A DNA stretch of 64,000 nucleotides from assembly GCA_016648135.1 (NCBI GenBank), contig JADDOH010000522.1, positions 62,001 through 126,000 of the forward strand, in the 5' to 3' direction. Position numbers and translations under genes: made by a program. Shown piece by piece: positions 21,087 to 31,330 of the stretch. Each line of letters starts with the position of its first letter. Position 1 is the first letter of the stretch. The DNA comes from Agrypnia vestita. Taxonomy: Eukaryota > Arthropoda > Insecta > Trichoptera > Phryganeidae. The notes beneath the pieces are model-generated. The model ran no database searches. It was not told where the DNA came from and saw nothing but the letters and a program-made list of their open reading frames with translations.

Positions 21087-22440
21087 GAGCCCTTGCCCGG
21101 AATAACGTTATATCCAACACAAATGTCAATTTTGAGTTATTGATGGAGTTATGTTAGGTATGTTATTATGCATCGATTAAGGTAAATAATATGTGAAGAA
21201 AAAAATATTTAGGCTTCTGGCTGCATTTTAAAGTTATTGGTTTGTGGAATAACGTTGTATAGTGTTTCTCAAAATGGCGTCGCCGAGCGTCAATATCGTG
21301 GAGCGTGGTTTAATTCACGTGAATAAAGGGATAAAATGAACATCTAATGTTTTAAATTGGAAAGATATCAAAGCCAATAAGTTGAAGGATGCAGAAAAGG
21401 AGTTTTTATCCAGAAAAAATATTATCAAACCTGCAATTGACCCGCCAGAACATGTTTGTGGAATAACGTTGTATACGATTTGGCAGTTCTGATTGATATT
21501 GTGATTTCATATGTGACAATATTATTTTGTCGAACGTTTTACTCAATTGATTTATCCATATTGATATTTGAAATGCTTTTTGATAATAATGCTGGCTTTA
21601 CAGTGCTCTTTATATCGTAACTTGATAAAACACCGATACAAAAAGTTTATTTAATTCCTCATTCTTTTTCGCAGGGTCGAGTTTGTGCCAAAAATGTTTA
21701 AATCCGGGATGTTTTCTCCATTTTAATATCAAGATAAATATTTAATCAGTATTCAGGTTACTGAATTACAATGAAAAAAGTAATCATCTCGTCTTGTGTA
21801 TTAAGAAATTGAATGTCCGACGCCGTATTCAGCAAACAGACGGAGATATGTAATAGTATGTAGTAATAGTATGTACGAGAGACTTATCGTTCCGTAAAAG
21901 CTCTTTACCTACTAATGATCTCATCACAATCAGAGCTCAAACTTCCACAAAGAATTAGAATCATGGACCTCTTATAGCTTTCTACCAACTATTTGTGGAA
22001 GGAGGGCAAGATTGGCTACCATTTGGAAAAAAATCATGCAGTTAGGGAGCCTGGAACTAACTTCAATGTATTCCAATCTACTGCCAATAAGACTGTTAAG
22101 CTCAAGGACCTCGATGACATTTGTTAATTCATGTTAGATGAGCACATGCTGCTTTTAAAAGGCATTATCAAGTAAAGCAGAATAAAAAAATCCATTTTGC
22201 GGAATAACGTTGTTCGTGAAAATTTCATATACAACGTTTATCCACTGATTCAGCATGTTTATTTACAATAGATTCAAATTTAATTGACTTTTCCCCCTAT
22301 TTTATATTGAGATTAGTTAAGAATTATATATTTGTTATATTTAAAATATAAAATGTAATAAATTGTAACTGGTTTCGTTTTTTCAATTTTTCTCGGAATG
22401 AGAGTATTGTTGGATACAACGTTATTCCGGGCAAGGGCTC
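21087..22440. mobile_element. TIR DNA transposon nested in the piggyBac-like element
   Basis: The left TIR starts GAGCCCTTGCCCGGAATAAC (21087-21119) and the right TIR is its reverse complement (22408-22440), 32 of 33 positions equal. Both are flanked by AACT (21083-21086 and 22441-22444), a 4-bp target duplication. The motif GGAATAACGTT recurs inside at about 21246, 21463 and 22200, besides the two ends. The superfamily is not certain. The insertion is younger than the piggyBac-like host it interrupts. Confidence 0.85.
21274..21492 (+). pseudogene. Possible transposase remnant in the nested element
   Basis: From ATG 21274 a frame of 72 codons with one internal TGA (21337-21339) reads MASPSVNIVERGLIHVNKGI, then NWKDIKANKLKDAEKEFLSR beyond the stop. 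The composition (charged, Lys-rich helix) is protein-like and unlike the flanks. No domain was recognised. Farther on (about 21685-21735) a Cys-x-x-Cys...Cys...His pattern (CQKCLNPGCFLHF) occurs in another frame and could be a zinc-binding piece of the same gene. The call as transposase rests only on its position between the TIRs. Confidence 0.35.
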
Positions 22441-22842
22441 AACTATTATCAAACACCGTCTGAGCATGCCCAAAGTACAATTTTTTTTCAAACAGTTTTT
22501 ATAATAATAACGCGTTTTTCTCTCTTTTTTGTAATGCTCCAAATTCTTTATTTTCAACACATTGTGTGACAAAAACGAAAGTTGTAAGCGGTCAGCAAAC
22601 ACAAAATGTTTATTTTTCCAATTCCTTAGTCTATGGTATTATGAGTATTCTAAATGCGGCTAAACCATCCATTCTACTGCTACAATGTATCATCTCTATT
22701 AGCTTTGGCACTTTTACTACCTACTAACTACCTTATTGTAATAAACATTTCTAAGGTAAAAAAACATATAAACATAAACATAATTCTTGGAATAATAATA
22801 AAATTTCCGAGGCTCTGCCGTGCGCCGGTACCGTAGGGTTAA

Positions 22843-23320
22843 TAATATTAAAATTTAATAATATTTAAGGTAAAATCTAACTAATTTATTAAAAACACTC
22901 TTATATCTTATATTGGTTAATAACAGGATTAACTTTTTATAAATATTCATATGCCGAAAGTAAATAATGTGGAGGGTGGAACGAAAGGGTGGGTTAGTGG
23001 CTTACAGGCATAATGACTAGGATTCTTGGCGTGGCTGGACGGATACAAATTACCCTCGACACAAGGGTCCATCACAGGCAATTGTGGCCATTCTGGTTGC
23101 GTGGCCTTATTGCCTTACAGGTCAACTATTTGGAATAAGGCCGCTCATTTTTTAAGGGAAGATATTTATAATAATTATATCTTCATACAGTGCTACGAGG
23201 TAGGTCAAGGCACTTTTATATACAATTAAAGAAATATTCAAATATATTTCTTTAAACTTTTACACGAAGCAAATTCATTGGGTGAGACATAATATATTTA
23301 AAATAAAATAACACTTGTGG
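22843..23320. other. AT-rich DNA, no gene recognised
   Basis: I see no feature apart from the fragment at 23026-23229, whose short open frame has no recognisable motif. Confidence 0.4.
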
Positions 23321-23330
23321 AATAAACATC

Positions 23331-23364
23331 GACTTGATTCGGCTCAGATGTGAGCCTTCATCAG
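23331..23364 (-). ncRNA. Hammerhead-like core, left arm of a head-to-head pair
   Basis: On the minus strand: CTGATGA (23364-23358), A, stem II GGCTCA/TGAGCC closing a CATC loop, then GAATC and AAGTC. Stem II is perfect over six pairs. GAAAC has become GAATC and stem III is disturbed, so activity is doubtful. Confidence 0.55.
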
Positions 23365-23402
23365 GGTTGAATATACACTGGACTTATAGTATATATTCAA
23401 CC

Positions 23403-23438
23403 CCGATGAAGGCTTAGCTCTGAGCCGAAACTAGTGTC
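23403..23438 (+). ncRNA. Hammerhead-like core, right arm of a head-to-head pair
   Basis: CCGATGA (23403-23409, one change from CTGATGA), A, stem II GGCTTA/TGAGCC with loop GCTC, then GAAAC-TAGT-GTC ending 23438. Stem III (A-U, C-G, loop TAGT) and the cleavage-site C are intact; the U4 to C change should impair catalysis. Between the two cores GGGTTGAATATAC (23364-23376) and GTATATATTCAACCC (23389-23403) pair, so the whole 23331-23438 is one inverted repeat. Confidence 0.6.
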
Positions 23439-24419
23439 AATTTTGTTTTAAATATATATCTCTTTATTTATATAAACGCCCTTATTCTATACATATCTAC
23501 GTACACAAAAAGTTACCAAAAACAAACTCCATATAGAAACAAAGCGAAGCAAGAAAATACAAAAGGGAAAGTTTAACATATAATGGTTTTAATATCAAAA
23601 ACAAAAATAAACATATATTAATCAAATTTATTTAAAAAAATGTTTAACAATATTTTCTTTTACCACCTTCGTGGGGAGAATAGATAGTAAATAAACAGAC
23701 AGTCTTAAATTTTAATAAAAATTTACAAAAATAATGTTTTGTAATTGCAGCAAATATTAAATTTTTTGATAAATCAATGTGTATATTTAGGTGGTATCAG
23801 TTGAGTAATTTATATTTATATTTGTCATTTTTTAAGTGGCGCATCAGTGTTAAGGTTTAGACAGGGAAAATCGATCATATTTTTGTTAATAATACGAGTA
23901 TAATCGCCATCTAAATTTATCAGTTTTCAATTTTTTTAATAATCTTTTTATAATGCAATTATCATTAAATTTTTTAGTTTCAAGGATAATGGCATTAAAG
24001 TAGGCAAAAAATGCAGAAAGCGTTGATTTTTTTAATAATTAGCGTCCAATTTTTATAGAATCTCAAAAATATTAACTACATAAAGGGTAGTTAATATTTT
24101 TTATATTATTAGTTATATTAGCAGAGCAACATTTGGCTCTGTTTCTCCTGTAACCCCTCTCTCTTCCTCTCCCCCACCGCAGCCTATAGGTGAATATCTC
24201 ATTGGTTGTTAGGGATTGCATCAATTACACAATAGTCAAACCGTACTACTAATGAAATTCCTCCGGTTGGTATTCTGAAAATTGGGATAGTGTTTGACCG
24301 ACGCACAGTATGCTCGCTCTCTTGGTTCCTATACAATACGTAATCAGAAGCGTATGTTTGCAAATGTCCTATTTATATATACATAATTACCTTGTATAAA
24401 ATTTACCTATGAAAACAAG

Positions 24420-24911
24420 TTATATGGTTGAATGTAGGAGTGAAGAAAAAGACATATTAATTCTAAAACAATTAAATATTTTGTTTAACGTAGTCTTACA
24501 AGTCACTATTAATATAATCTCCAGGCTAATAACCTCATAAATCACTTTAAAGTATGACAAAAAACGCTGTATAAACGAAACCGTTGGCACATACATCATT
24601 TCCACACTCCGCGAGTACTCAAAACTGTCTTCCACGTCACGAGAATTTACCCGGCAGGAGCGGGGTCTACAGTTGATGGCATACTGTGGTAAAATGTTGA
24701 CCGCTTTTTGTCTAATCAAGCTTCCTCGCATCTGAAGTGGACACACGATACAGCACAGGCAAGTCGGTTCGTCAGCAGACTGTAGAGAAGTGTAGACCCG
24801 TAGAAGGCTGAAGCGGCACTGCATTCGGCAAAAAGAATCAGCGTAGATTTCATTACCTTCCACGATGTGTTGGAGTAGAAAACATTGTACCGTACCGGGA
24901 AGTTTCTGCAC
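24420..24911 (-). CDS. Unrecognised 163-codon open frame
   Basis: This is the longest open frame in the window, with an ATG start at 24911. The first about 110 residues are Cys-rich and Arg-rich (for example CLCCIVCPLQ, NCRPRSCRVNSRDVEDSFEY), while the last 50 are hydrophobic and look like translated AT-rich DNA. No domain, signal peptide or family is recognisable. The GC-richer part (24600-24900) may be an exon or transposon coding relic on either strand. No splice or promoter evidence supports expression, and a chance frame remains likely. Confidence 0.25.
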   Translation of the reverse strand: MQKLPGTVQCFLLQHIVEGNEIYADSFCRMQCRFSLLRVYTSLQSADEPTCLCCIVCPLQMRGSLIRQKAVNILPQYAINCRPRSCRVNSRDVEDSFEYSRSVEMMYVPTVSFIQRFLSYFKVIYEVISLEIILIVTCKTTLNKIFNCFRINMSFSSLLHSTI

Positions 24912-25106
24912 GACTGGCGTCGCTTTTTTCGTTATCTAACTCCAACCGCAACACATGTTTATTGTAATGTTGTAACGACCGCTTTAGTAATAAATAATGT
25001 CAAAATAGATGGCAAAAGTGCAGAGCTGCTATGGGAGCTATTGTTCATAAAACTTCCCCGAGTATGCAAGCGGTGGGTCCTCTTTACTGCATGTTGTTAT
25101 TTTTGA

Positions 25107-25600
25107 AAACATTAATTAATAAATATTTTCTTTAACAGAGGGGTGACTAGGGCATAGGTAGATATTTTTAATATTTTGAACAAGATCCTGAAGAGTAATA
25201 AATGTGCTACATATTGAATGTCATCTAAGCAAGATTTGGTTTAGATTGTCTTTAATATATAGCAGATTTATATAAGAAGGAGAGGGTAGGGTGGCAAATA
25301 CCTTAAGAATAACTATGCAAATTTGGTAAAGATCTATGAAAGAGTACAGGATTGTACAGAAACCAGACATACAAACAGATATGAGATTTATATTTGTGTG
25401 TATAGATAGATAAATTACTAAATTGATTAAATGAATAAGTGAAAATAACGCTAAGAAAACATTAACTTTTTGGAAAAATTTCCAAACTATATAATATATC
25501 CTTATATAAGCCTTTTCGGATCTAAGTTGCTGTCAAAGAATACCAAGTTTTGCATTCACAATACAAAGTTATTATTATGTTAATAATACTTTATAAAAGC
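25107..25600. other. AT-rich DNA, no gene recognised
   Basis: No gene was recognised. 25250-25400 contains ACAGAAACCAGACATACAAA, a motif type common next to insect transposon ends, but no boundary could be drawn. Confidence 0.35.
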
Positions 25601-25850
25601 GAAACCTGAAACTTCGCGGGGAAGCTAAAAACTTTATTAAGAATATCCAACAACAAAAAGAATAAAAATATCGTTTCCGAAAATTATCGTTATCGAGGCC
25701 TTCCAACAACCAAATACATCAGCCAAATTTGAATCAAGATGCAGAACATGTTATCAGATGAGACGAATTCAAAGCATCTTCTATGAGAAAACGCTCCACA
25801 AGTCTCTCAAAATGACTAGGCAAATTATCTTAAATTCTCGAAAGACCTGA

Positions 25851-26235
25851 CTATAAATACAAGGGCGTCACGCGACGATGGGTCAGTTAGTCATGATGTT
25901 TAACCAATGCGATATTAGCAACGGAGAGCAGCGCTGCAGAACAGTATATAAAATAAGTTCCTACCAGCGTACCAGAAGATTTTCTACATACGAATATTGA
26001 ACAGAGTATTCGTGAAAGTGATCGATGCAATATAACCATTTGTGACGAGAGTTAATTAATACGAATTAAGAAATTAAGAAACAGTACATTGTAGTAATAT
26101 AATAGTGTGTGAAATATTTTAAAAACATTTAGCCACTATAAGTTTAAGAACGGTGTTCCGGTTAAATTCGTGTCCAGCGACTTTTTGCGTAATTAATAAA
26201 CGTTTTAATTATTTTACCGTTTTAATTTACCTCCT
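25851..26235 (+). repeat. LTR-like repeat L, copy 3, with promoter
   Basis: TATAAATA (25852-25859) and an initiator TCAGTT with A at 25885 (33 bp) form a canonical arthropod core promoter. Downstream, TATTCGTGAAAGTGATCGAT, GTGTCCAGCGACTTTTTGCG and AATAAACGTTTTAATTA correspond to landmarks of the other L copies, the last being a polyadenylation-type signal. A second TATA-like TATATAAAATAA lies at 25948. No retroviral-type genes follow. Confidence 0.5.
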
Positions 26236-26649
26236 TGATAATAAATATTTAGACATTTACTTAAATTTTAAGAATATATATTTTAAAAGCAATAAATAAT
26301 TAAATGTCTCATATTTCATATTTGTGAGTAAAATAAGTTAAAATTTCTAATCGCTTTGACATGTCTTAAATATTATGTATTTATTATATTTTCAAATTCT
26401 CTTTGTGACACCATATTATAATTAAATAATTAACACTTTGTTTTAATTACAATTAAATGTATTTTTACATTGTTTGCTGCCATTGATTAGATATTTCAGG
26501 AGGACACGAAGACACTAGAAATTTTTCCATCGAAAATTTTCCATAGCCGACGACCGAAACTATGCAAAAATCATACCTTACCGTACCACGCTCTAATCCG
26601 GCCAGTAAATGCCAAATGCTGGACGCAGCTAAATATGACAGATTTTTTT

Positions 26650-26760
26650 TCATCATTTAAAATACACGAGTATTACTCGAGTATTTTTGAAAATGCTCGA
26701 ATATTGAGCACTTAAAAAATCGGAGAGTAATCGAGTACTCGAGTATTTGAATTTGAGCCT
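26650..26760. repeat. Cluster of ACTCGAGTA palindromes
   Basis: CGAGTATTACTCGAGTATTT (26666-26685), CTCGAATATTGAGCAC and ATCGAGTACTCGAGTATTTG share the palindromic core ACTCGAGT or its half. It looks like the terminal region of a DNA transposon (such self-complementary ends occur in hAT elements), but no mate end or target duplication was found. Confidence 0.4.
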
Positions 26761-28020
26761 CTAGCCGCATATAGAGCGCATAATCATCCTAAATGATGGT
26801 AGTGCGCTCGACCATAGATTTGAATGGCTCTATAGCTAGCTGAGCACAGTACAATAAACTTTACATACGTACTTTACACTTAAAAAATTATATTTCTAAT
26901 GAAAAGCGTTTTTTACGAGATTCTAAACTACCGTCAAAATTCAACATCGTATTAAAACACTGAAAGACCTTATCACGCCGTATTTAAAATAACAAAAAGC
27001 CCAATCAAAAATTTTATAGAGCATTCAAATCTATTGTTTCCTTTATTGCACATTCAAATTCACGACTCGACGAGAACAAAATGTTCCTACATTTTGTTCA
27101 CGAATAAAAATAATTAACTTACTTCATAATAATTAAGGATAAAGATAACACCGCCGCTCCACCGCTGTCATCCTGTGCCTTAAGATATCTGTTTAGCAGT
27201 ATCTTGTTAATCTTTCAAACACGAAATATTTTCGCCCGAGTCCTGCCCGAGGTTCAGCGAAAATTCTGCCTTGTAAGTGAGTCTCCAGCGAATGAAATAC
27301 TTCCGCGGAAGTGCGGTGTTTACGCCCTTTAGAGCCCGACCCGTGAAACATGAAGAAAGCTCGTTAGTTAAGTTAAAAAGCCACACTTTCCTCGCCTTGA
27401 TCCAACCCCTTTTCTTTTGTTTCATCCCTCTGTATTTAATTTATTATTTAAAGGGAGATACCGCGACTCCGCTAATATACCCGGGACTAAATTATTACGA
27501 ATCTGCCAGTATCAATAGGGCGTATCTCGTCGCGTTTTGTTATTTCAGCGGAAATGTCTGAAAGATTTCAGCGCCCGAATGTTGACACAATTTTGAAACT
27601 GTTCCGATCTCGAAATAGGCTTTTTGCGAGTTCATTAGGGTAATGCAAATATTTTCGCAAAGTTTGTATGTAAATTATGATCAAACATATTATTTCTGCT
27701 TGAGATTAACTCGGAATGGGAAATTAATCATTTGTGGGTACGTTTCCAAAACTGAACCTATACCAAAAAGAGTTATGTGATGTCATTTTACGGATATAAA
27801 ATAAGAAATAAATTTGGGTTTATATAAAAAAATCAAAATATCCCGCTTTTATTTTATGAATATGAGATATTAAATAAAAATCAGAAATTAAACTGCATTT
27901 TTGATAAAGAATAATTACTTTTTATTTATCTTTATACGGTATATATTATTATATATTGCTGTTCAAAACCTGAAAATATATTTTTGGCCATCTAATTAGC
28001 TACTTAGGGTACCTACAGTA
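26761..28020. other. Unique DNA with GC-richer island
   Basis: 27210-27620 is GC-richer and open on both strands (27207-27425 minus, 27277-27561 plus). It contains short blocks such as TTCCGCGGAAGT and ACTAAATTATTACGAATCTG. It carries no repeat landmarks seen elsewhere in the window. It is a candidate conserved noncoding element; no coding domain was recognised. Confidence 0.4.
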
Positions 28021-28024
28021 GCTA

Positions 28025-28120
28025 ATTATTTCATTATATGCTTAATAATGATTAAATTAATTAATTATTTAATTAACAAATATATTAATTGAATCATTAT
28101 CGTGCATGTAATGAAATAAT
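28025..28120. repeat. Inverted repeat, 96 bp
   Basis: ATTATTTCATTATATGC (28025-28041) pairs with GCATGTAATGAAATAAT (28104-28120) at 16 of 17 positions, and AT-rich inner segments also pair, so the unit can fold into a long hairpin. To its left AATTAGCTACT/AGTAGCTAATT (about 27994-28026) forms a second small inverted repeat. Confidence 0.6.
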
Positions 28121-29500
28121 GGTTGAATTTTTATTTTTGCATTTATGTTTTAATTATTTTGAGAGCGTATTATGAAAGTAATGGATTAAATGATATTTTT
28201 TTTAATTTCAAAATGAAGAATGAGTGAAACATTTTGAAAATTTGTTTGTTGTCATTATGTGGGCACGTGGGCCTTTTGTCGTGGCATTCTTGTCATTGGA
28301 CCAAATATCCATAGATATTTTGTCATAGAACCGATATTGGTTGACTGACAATATCTTGTGCCCTAACGCATGATCATTTTATCTATAATATATCATGCTT
28401 GTTTATTAGCGAGAAGTCAAGTAATAAAAGCAAAATATATATAATATTAAATATTTTATTTATTATTTGTGCCATTTAAAAAACGAATTGACAACCTCTT
28501 GTCAAAACAGCCTTGATTTCTAAATTATCTGTAACACAAACTTGTGTAAACAAATTTCACACAAATAAATACACGAGTGTAATAAATATATTTATTTATC
28601 GAAATTCTGTGTAGAGCGCATACATAAATTTATTCTCTACGGAGGTGGGATGTAACACTTGCTTCATATCTCAAGAAAATTACCGCAAGTTTTATCTGAT
28701 CTGTGTTAGGAGACAGTTTTACGATTCTCCAAATATTTTAGGGCGTCCGGCAACCCCGCGCCGAGAATTATGTATGCAACCCTTGCATCTCACTCACCCC
28801 GCCCTGGTATCTTCACTTCTCGATCTGGGTCGCCCGTAATATGTTTCAGGCGATATCATTCTTTGGCTCACCATTACTCACAAAGGGTTGGCTCTGGTTT
28901 TAATAATGGTAATCCATACTTATTCGTACTGCAGCATTGTTTATGTACATTTTTTAATAACAAATTACATTTTAATAAGAAATCGTGTTAATTTATGAAT
29001 ATCAAACCCATATTTTGTAGTATTTCGGTGTAATTTTGATTTCATTAAAATAAAGAATACTTTACAGAAGAAACAATGGCGAATAATAAAATGTGACAAT
29101 GAAGGGGACCCACCACATACCCTGAGCCGTTCTATGCGCAAAAGCGTCCATATCGGCCCAGCACGTTCGCCGCCTAGTTGGCATTATTTTATGCTAAAGC
29201 GACCTCCTCGCTCGGCCTTCGACAATACAATACACAGAGACGAAAACCGGGCAAGTCGGTCGCGCAAAACCTTCATTGTCCCGCGCATAATTAATATTAT
29301 TAACAATAATAAAATAAAAATTTAATAAAAACACCCAAACAAGGCGCAGGACGTAGAAAACTCAACCCCTCCGTGGAGGGAAAAAGATATAAAGACAAAA
29401 AAAACATAAATGATTCGTGACCAAGGAAACCTCGAAGCGAAACGAGCGAAAACAGTTTGCTTACCACAAACTTTTAAAGCACGGAGAAAGTCACCACGAT
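28121..29500. other. No gene recognised; two GC-richer patches
   Basis: 28730-28900 and 29110-29290 are GC-richer with short open frames of no recognisable family. The remainder is AT-rich. From 29330 on the sequence leads into the LINE fragment. Confidence 0.35.
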
Positions 29501-29640
29501 CAAACCTAAAGCATCGAAGGTGAAGCCTGGAATATCACCAGTATAGCCGGAAAGGAATCTGAACTAGTAAATGAGGTCAAAAAATGGCGCCTTGTCGATG
29601 CAATGGGACAAGAGGAAAAAGATGAGATGAGATGAGACAA
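29500..29640 (+). pseudogene. LINE AP-endonuclease N-terminal fragment (RTE-like)
   Basis: From 29525 the frame reads AWNITSIAGKESELVNEVKK, then WRLVDAMGQEEKDEM and a stop. W-N-(I/V)-(T/R)-S-(I/L)-x-G-K-E-x-E-L-V is the start of the apurinic-type endonuclease domain of RTE-like LINEs. The catalytic glutamate block that follows is degraded. It is probably the 5' piece of the same LINE type whose C-terminus lies at 16445-16860. About 40 codons remain of some 1000. Confidence 0.7.
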
Positions 29641-29825
29641 TGGCAACCATTTTATGATTTCTTAAAAATTCAGCTTTATATTATGTTTCTTTTAGTACAT
29701 CAATTTTTACCAATTTCAAGTAACCATCATATAACGAATAAAAACATGTATTTTAAAAGACTTGTAGATGAATCAAATATTAAGATATACAAAATGTATC
29801 TATTTATCGAAAAAATATTTTTTAA

Positions 29826-29890
29826 CACCGGTATATGAACCCGGAACTTCTGAGCGATGGTCAAACCGTTTTTTTAACCAGTTACACAAG
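29826..29890 (-). repeat. SINE or tRNA-like relic (family B)
   Basis: On the minus strand GTAACTGGTTAAAAAAACGG and AGTTCCGGGTTCATATACCG look like decayed boxes A and B at tRNA-like spacing. A similar box B (AGATTCCGGGTTCAAGTA) lies on the minus strand at about 16377-16394. Weak. Confidence 0.35.
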
Positions 29891-30340
29891 ATGTCTTTAT
29901 TTGAGATTTGTATCTAATTATATCATGATTGAAGATTGAGATATAACGATGGTTGCCCGTCAAATGCGAAAAATCAGTTACATATTATTTACATGATCTG
30001 ACACAATTCTCAAATAACGGTTAGTGCATCACCGATTATCGTAATCATCGCTATCAATATATCCAATCGGAGGTAGCTACTACGAGAAACCAATTTCGTC
30101 AAATCAAACATTTAATTTTTTTATAAATTTGTGACGTAATTAAGTATGGTTAATCCATCATACCGTTAAAATAGTAAACTAAATATGAATTAATATAAAT
30201 TAAAGGCCTTAAGAATGATGTCGATCTAAGTCATAAATTTCTTCGGTTAAAATTTTTATTTTTTTACAAAAATTGAGATGTTAATACGCAATAAATACGT
30301 ATCGCATCAATATTCTTACTATTTTCAAAGTAATATAAAG

Positions 30341-30446
30341 GCTTGAACTATGAAAATAGGACTAACTTGCTGGTGTCCTGGAATGGAGCTCGAACCATCG
30401 ACCAACAGATCATATGGCGAGGTTCATGATCACTACCAGCAAACTA
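30341..30446 (-). repeat. SINE family C, copy 2
   Basis: The minus strand carries box B GGTTCGAGCTCC, a near-consensus match, followed by ATTCCAGGACACCAGCAAGT. The same unit is at 17543-17640 and 54911-55015. Confidence 0.65.
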
Positions 30447-31020
30447 CTAATTAGAATGCTTCTGTTTTTTAACATTGATTTAAATTTAAAGTATAAAAAT
30501 AAAATATAAAAAAAATAATAAAGCTACTAATTAGAAAAAACTTCTGTTTTAAATATTGATTTAAATTTAAATAAAAAACACCATAGAGTTAAAAAATTTA
30601 AAACAATGCTGGAGTATTTGAAAAACTTTTTGTTAACTAAGTTACATTTGTTTCGTGAAATGTTTCAAAATACCTACCAAACATACAATAATGCGAGTAA
30701 TAATTATTCAGTACGATAATCTTGGTAGATTTGTTAATATTGTTAATAACAAATTAAATAAAAAATAAAGAGTATTCACATAAACCTAATATAAAATATT
30801 GTTTTTATTTAGCTAAAAACATACTCTAATGTATAAGGATGCACGAGGGAGCGCATTTATATTAATTAAATTCCTAAATTTTTGTTATTATGTATAATAT
30901 AAATAAAGTTATTCTAATTTTCAATCGGTTTCCTTTCCTGCGGATTTTTAAAAAATATGCATCTTTCATTTTCTTATTTATTTATTTTGTTTATCAAAAT
31001 TTTATATTTATTAATTACAG
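30447..31020. other. AT-rich DNA, no gene recognised
   Basis: 30447-30590 contains a local duplication (ctactaattagaa....cttctgttttt....tgatttaaatttaaa twice, about 75 bp apart). I see nothing else. Confidence 0.4.
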
Positions 31021-31023
31021 TAA

Positions 31024-31330
31024 TGTCACGAAAATCTGAAACAAAAGCAACTACACATTATCGAATTCTTTCGAAACATTCTACACGAATTTAGAAACAA
31101 CTGAACTATTATCGAAGAAATCACAATCACTTGAAATATTGAGAAAACGGTCGAACATTCTCGATGTATCGCGATGCAATATTTGTATATAAAAGCGATG
31201 ACTGGTTAGAAGATAGCGAATGGGGAACCCGCGCAATACCAAAAACAAATAATACAGGGGGTACTTACTTACGAATTAGTGCGAACCTGTCTTTAATATT
31301 TTAGTGACAATTAGTGGATAGAGCCACATC
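31024..31330 (+). repeat. LTR-like repeat L, copy 4
   Basis: It starts TGTCACG, as does 58721. A TATAAAA box lies at 31188, and GAATTAGTGCGAACCTGT followed by TAGTGACAATTAGTGG match 50174-50220. Upstream of the TATA box are many TTC/GAA trinucleotides (ATTCTTTCGAAACATTCTAC), though not in exact 5-bp register. The 3' end is unclear. Confidence 0.5.

Larger units (their letters stand above)
20801..22842. mobile_element. piggyBac-like non-autonomous element
   Basis: TTAA-CCCTGCGGTACTGGCGC at the left (20801-20821) and GCGCCGGTACCGTAGGG-TTAA at the right (22822-22842) are inverted repeats, 15 of 17 matching, flanked by the TTAA target site on both sides. TTAA duplication with CCC...GGG ends is diagnostic of piggyBac-type transposons. 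No piggyBac transposase remains in the 2.0 kb; about 1.35 kb of the interior is a second, nested element (21087-22440). Confidence 0.85.
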
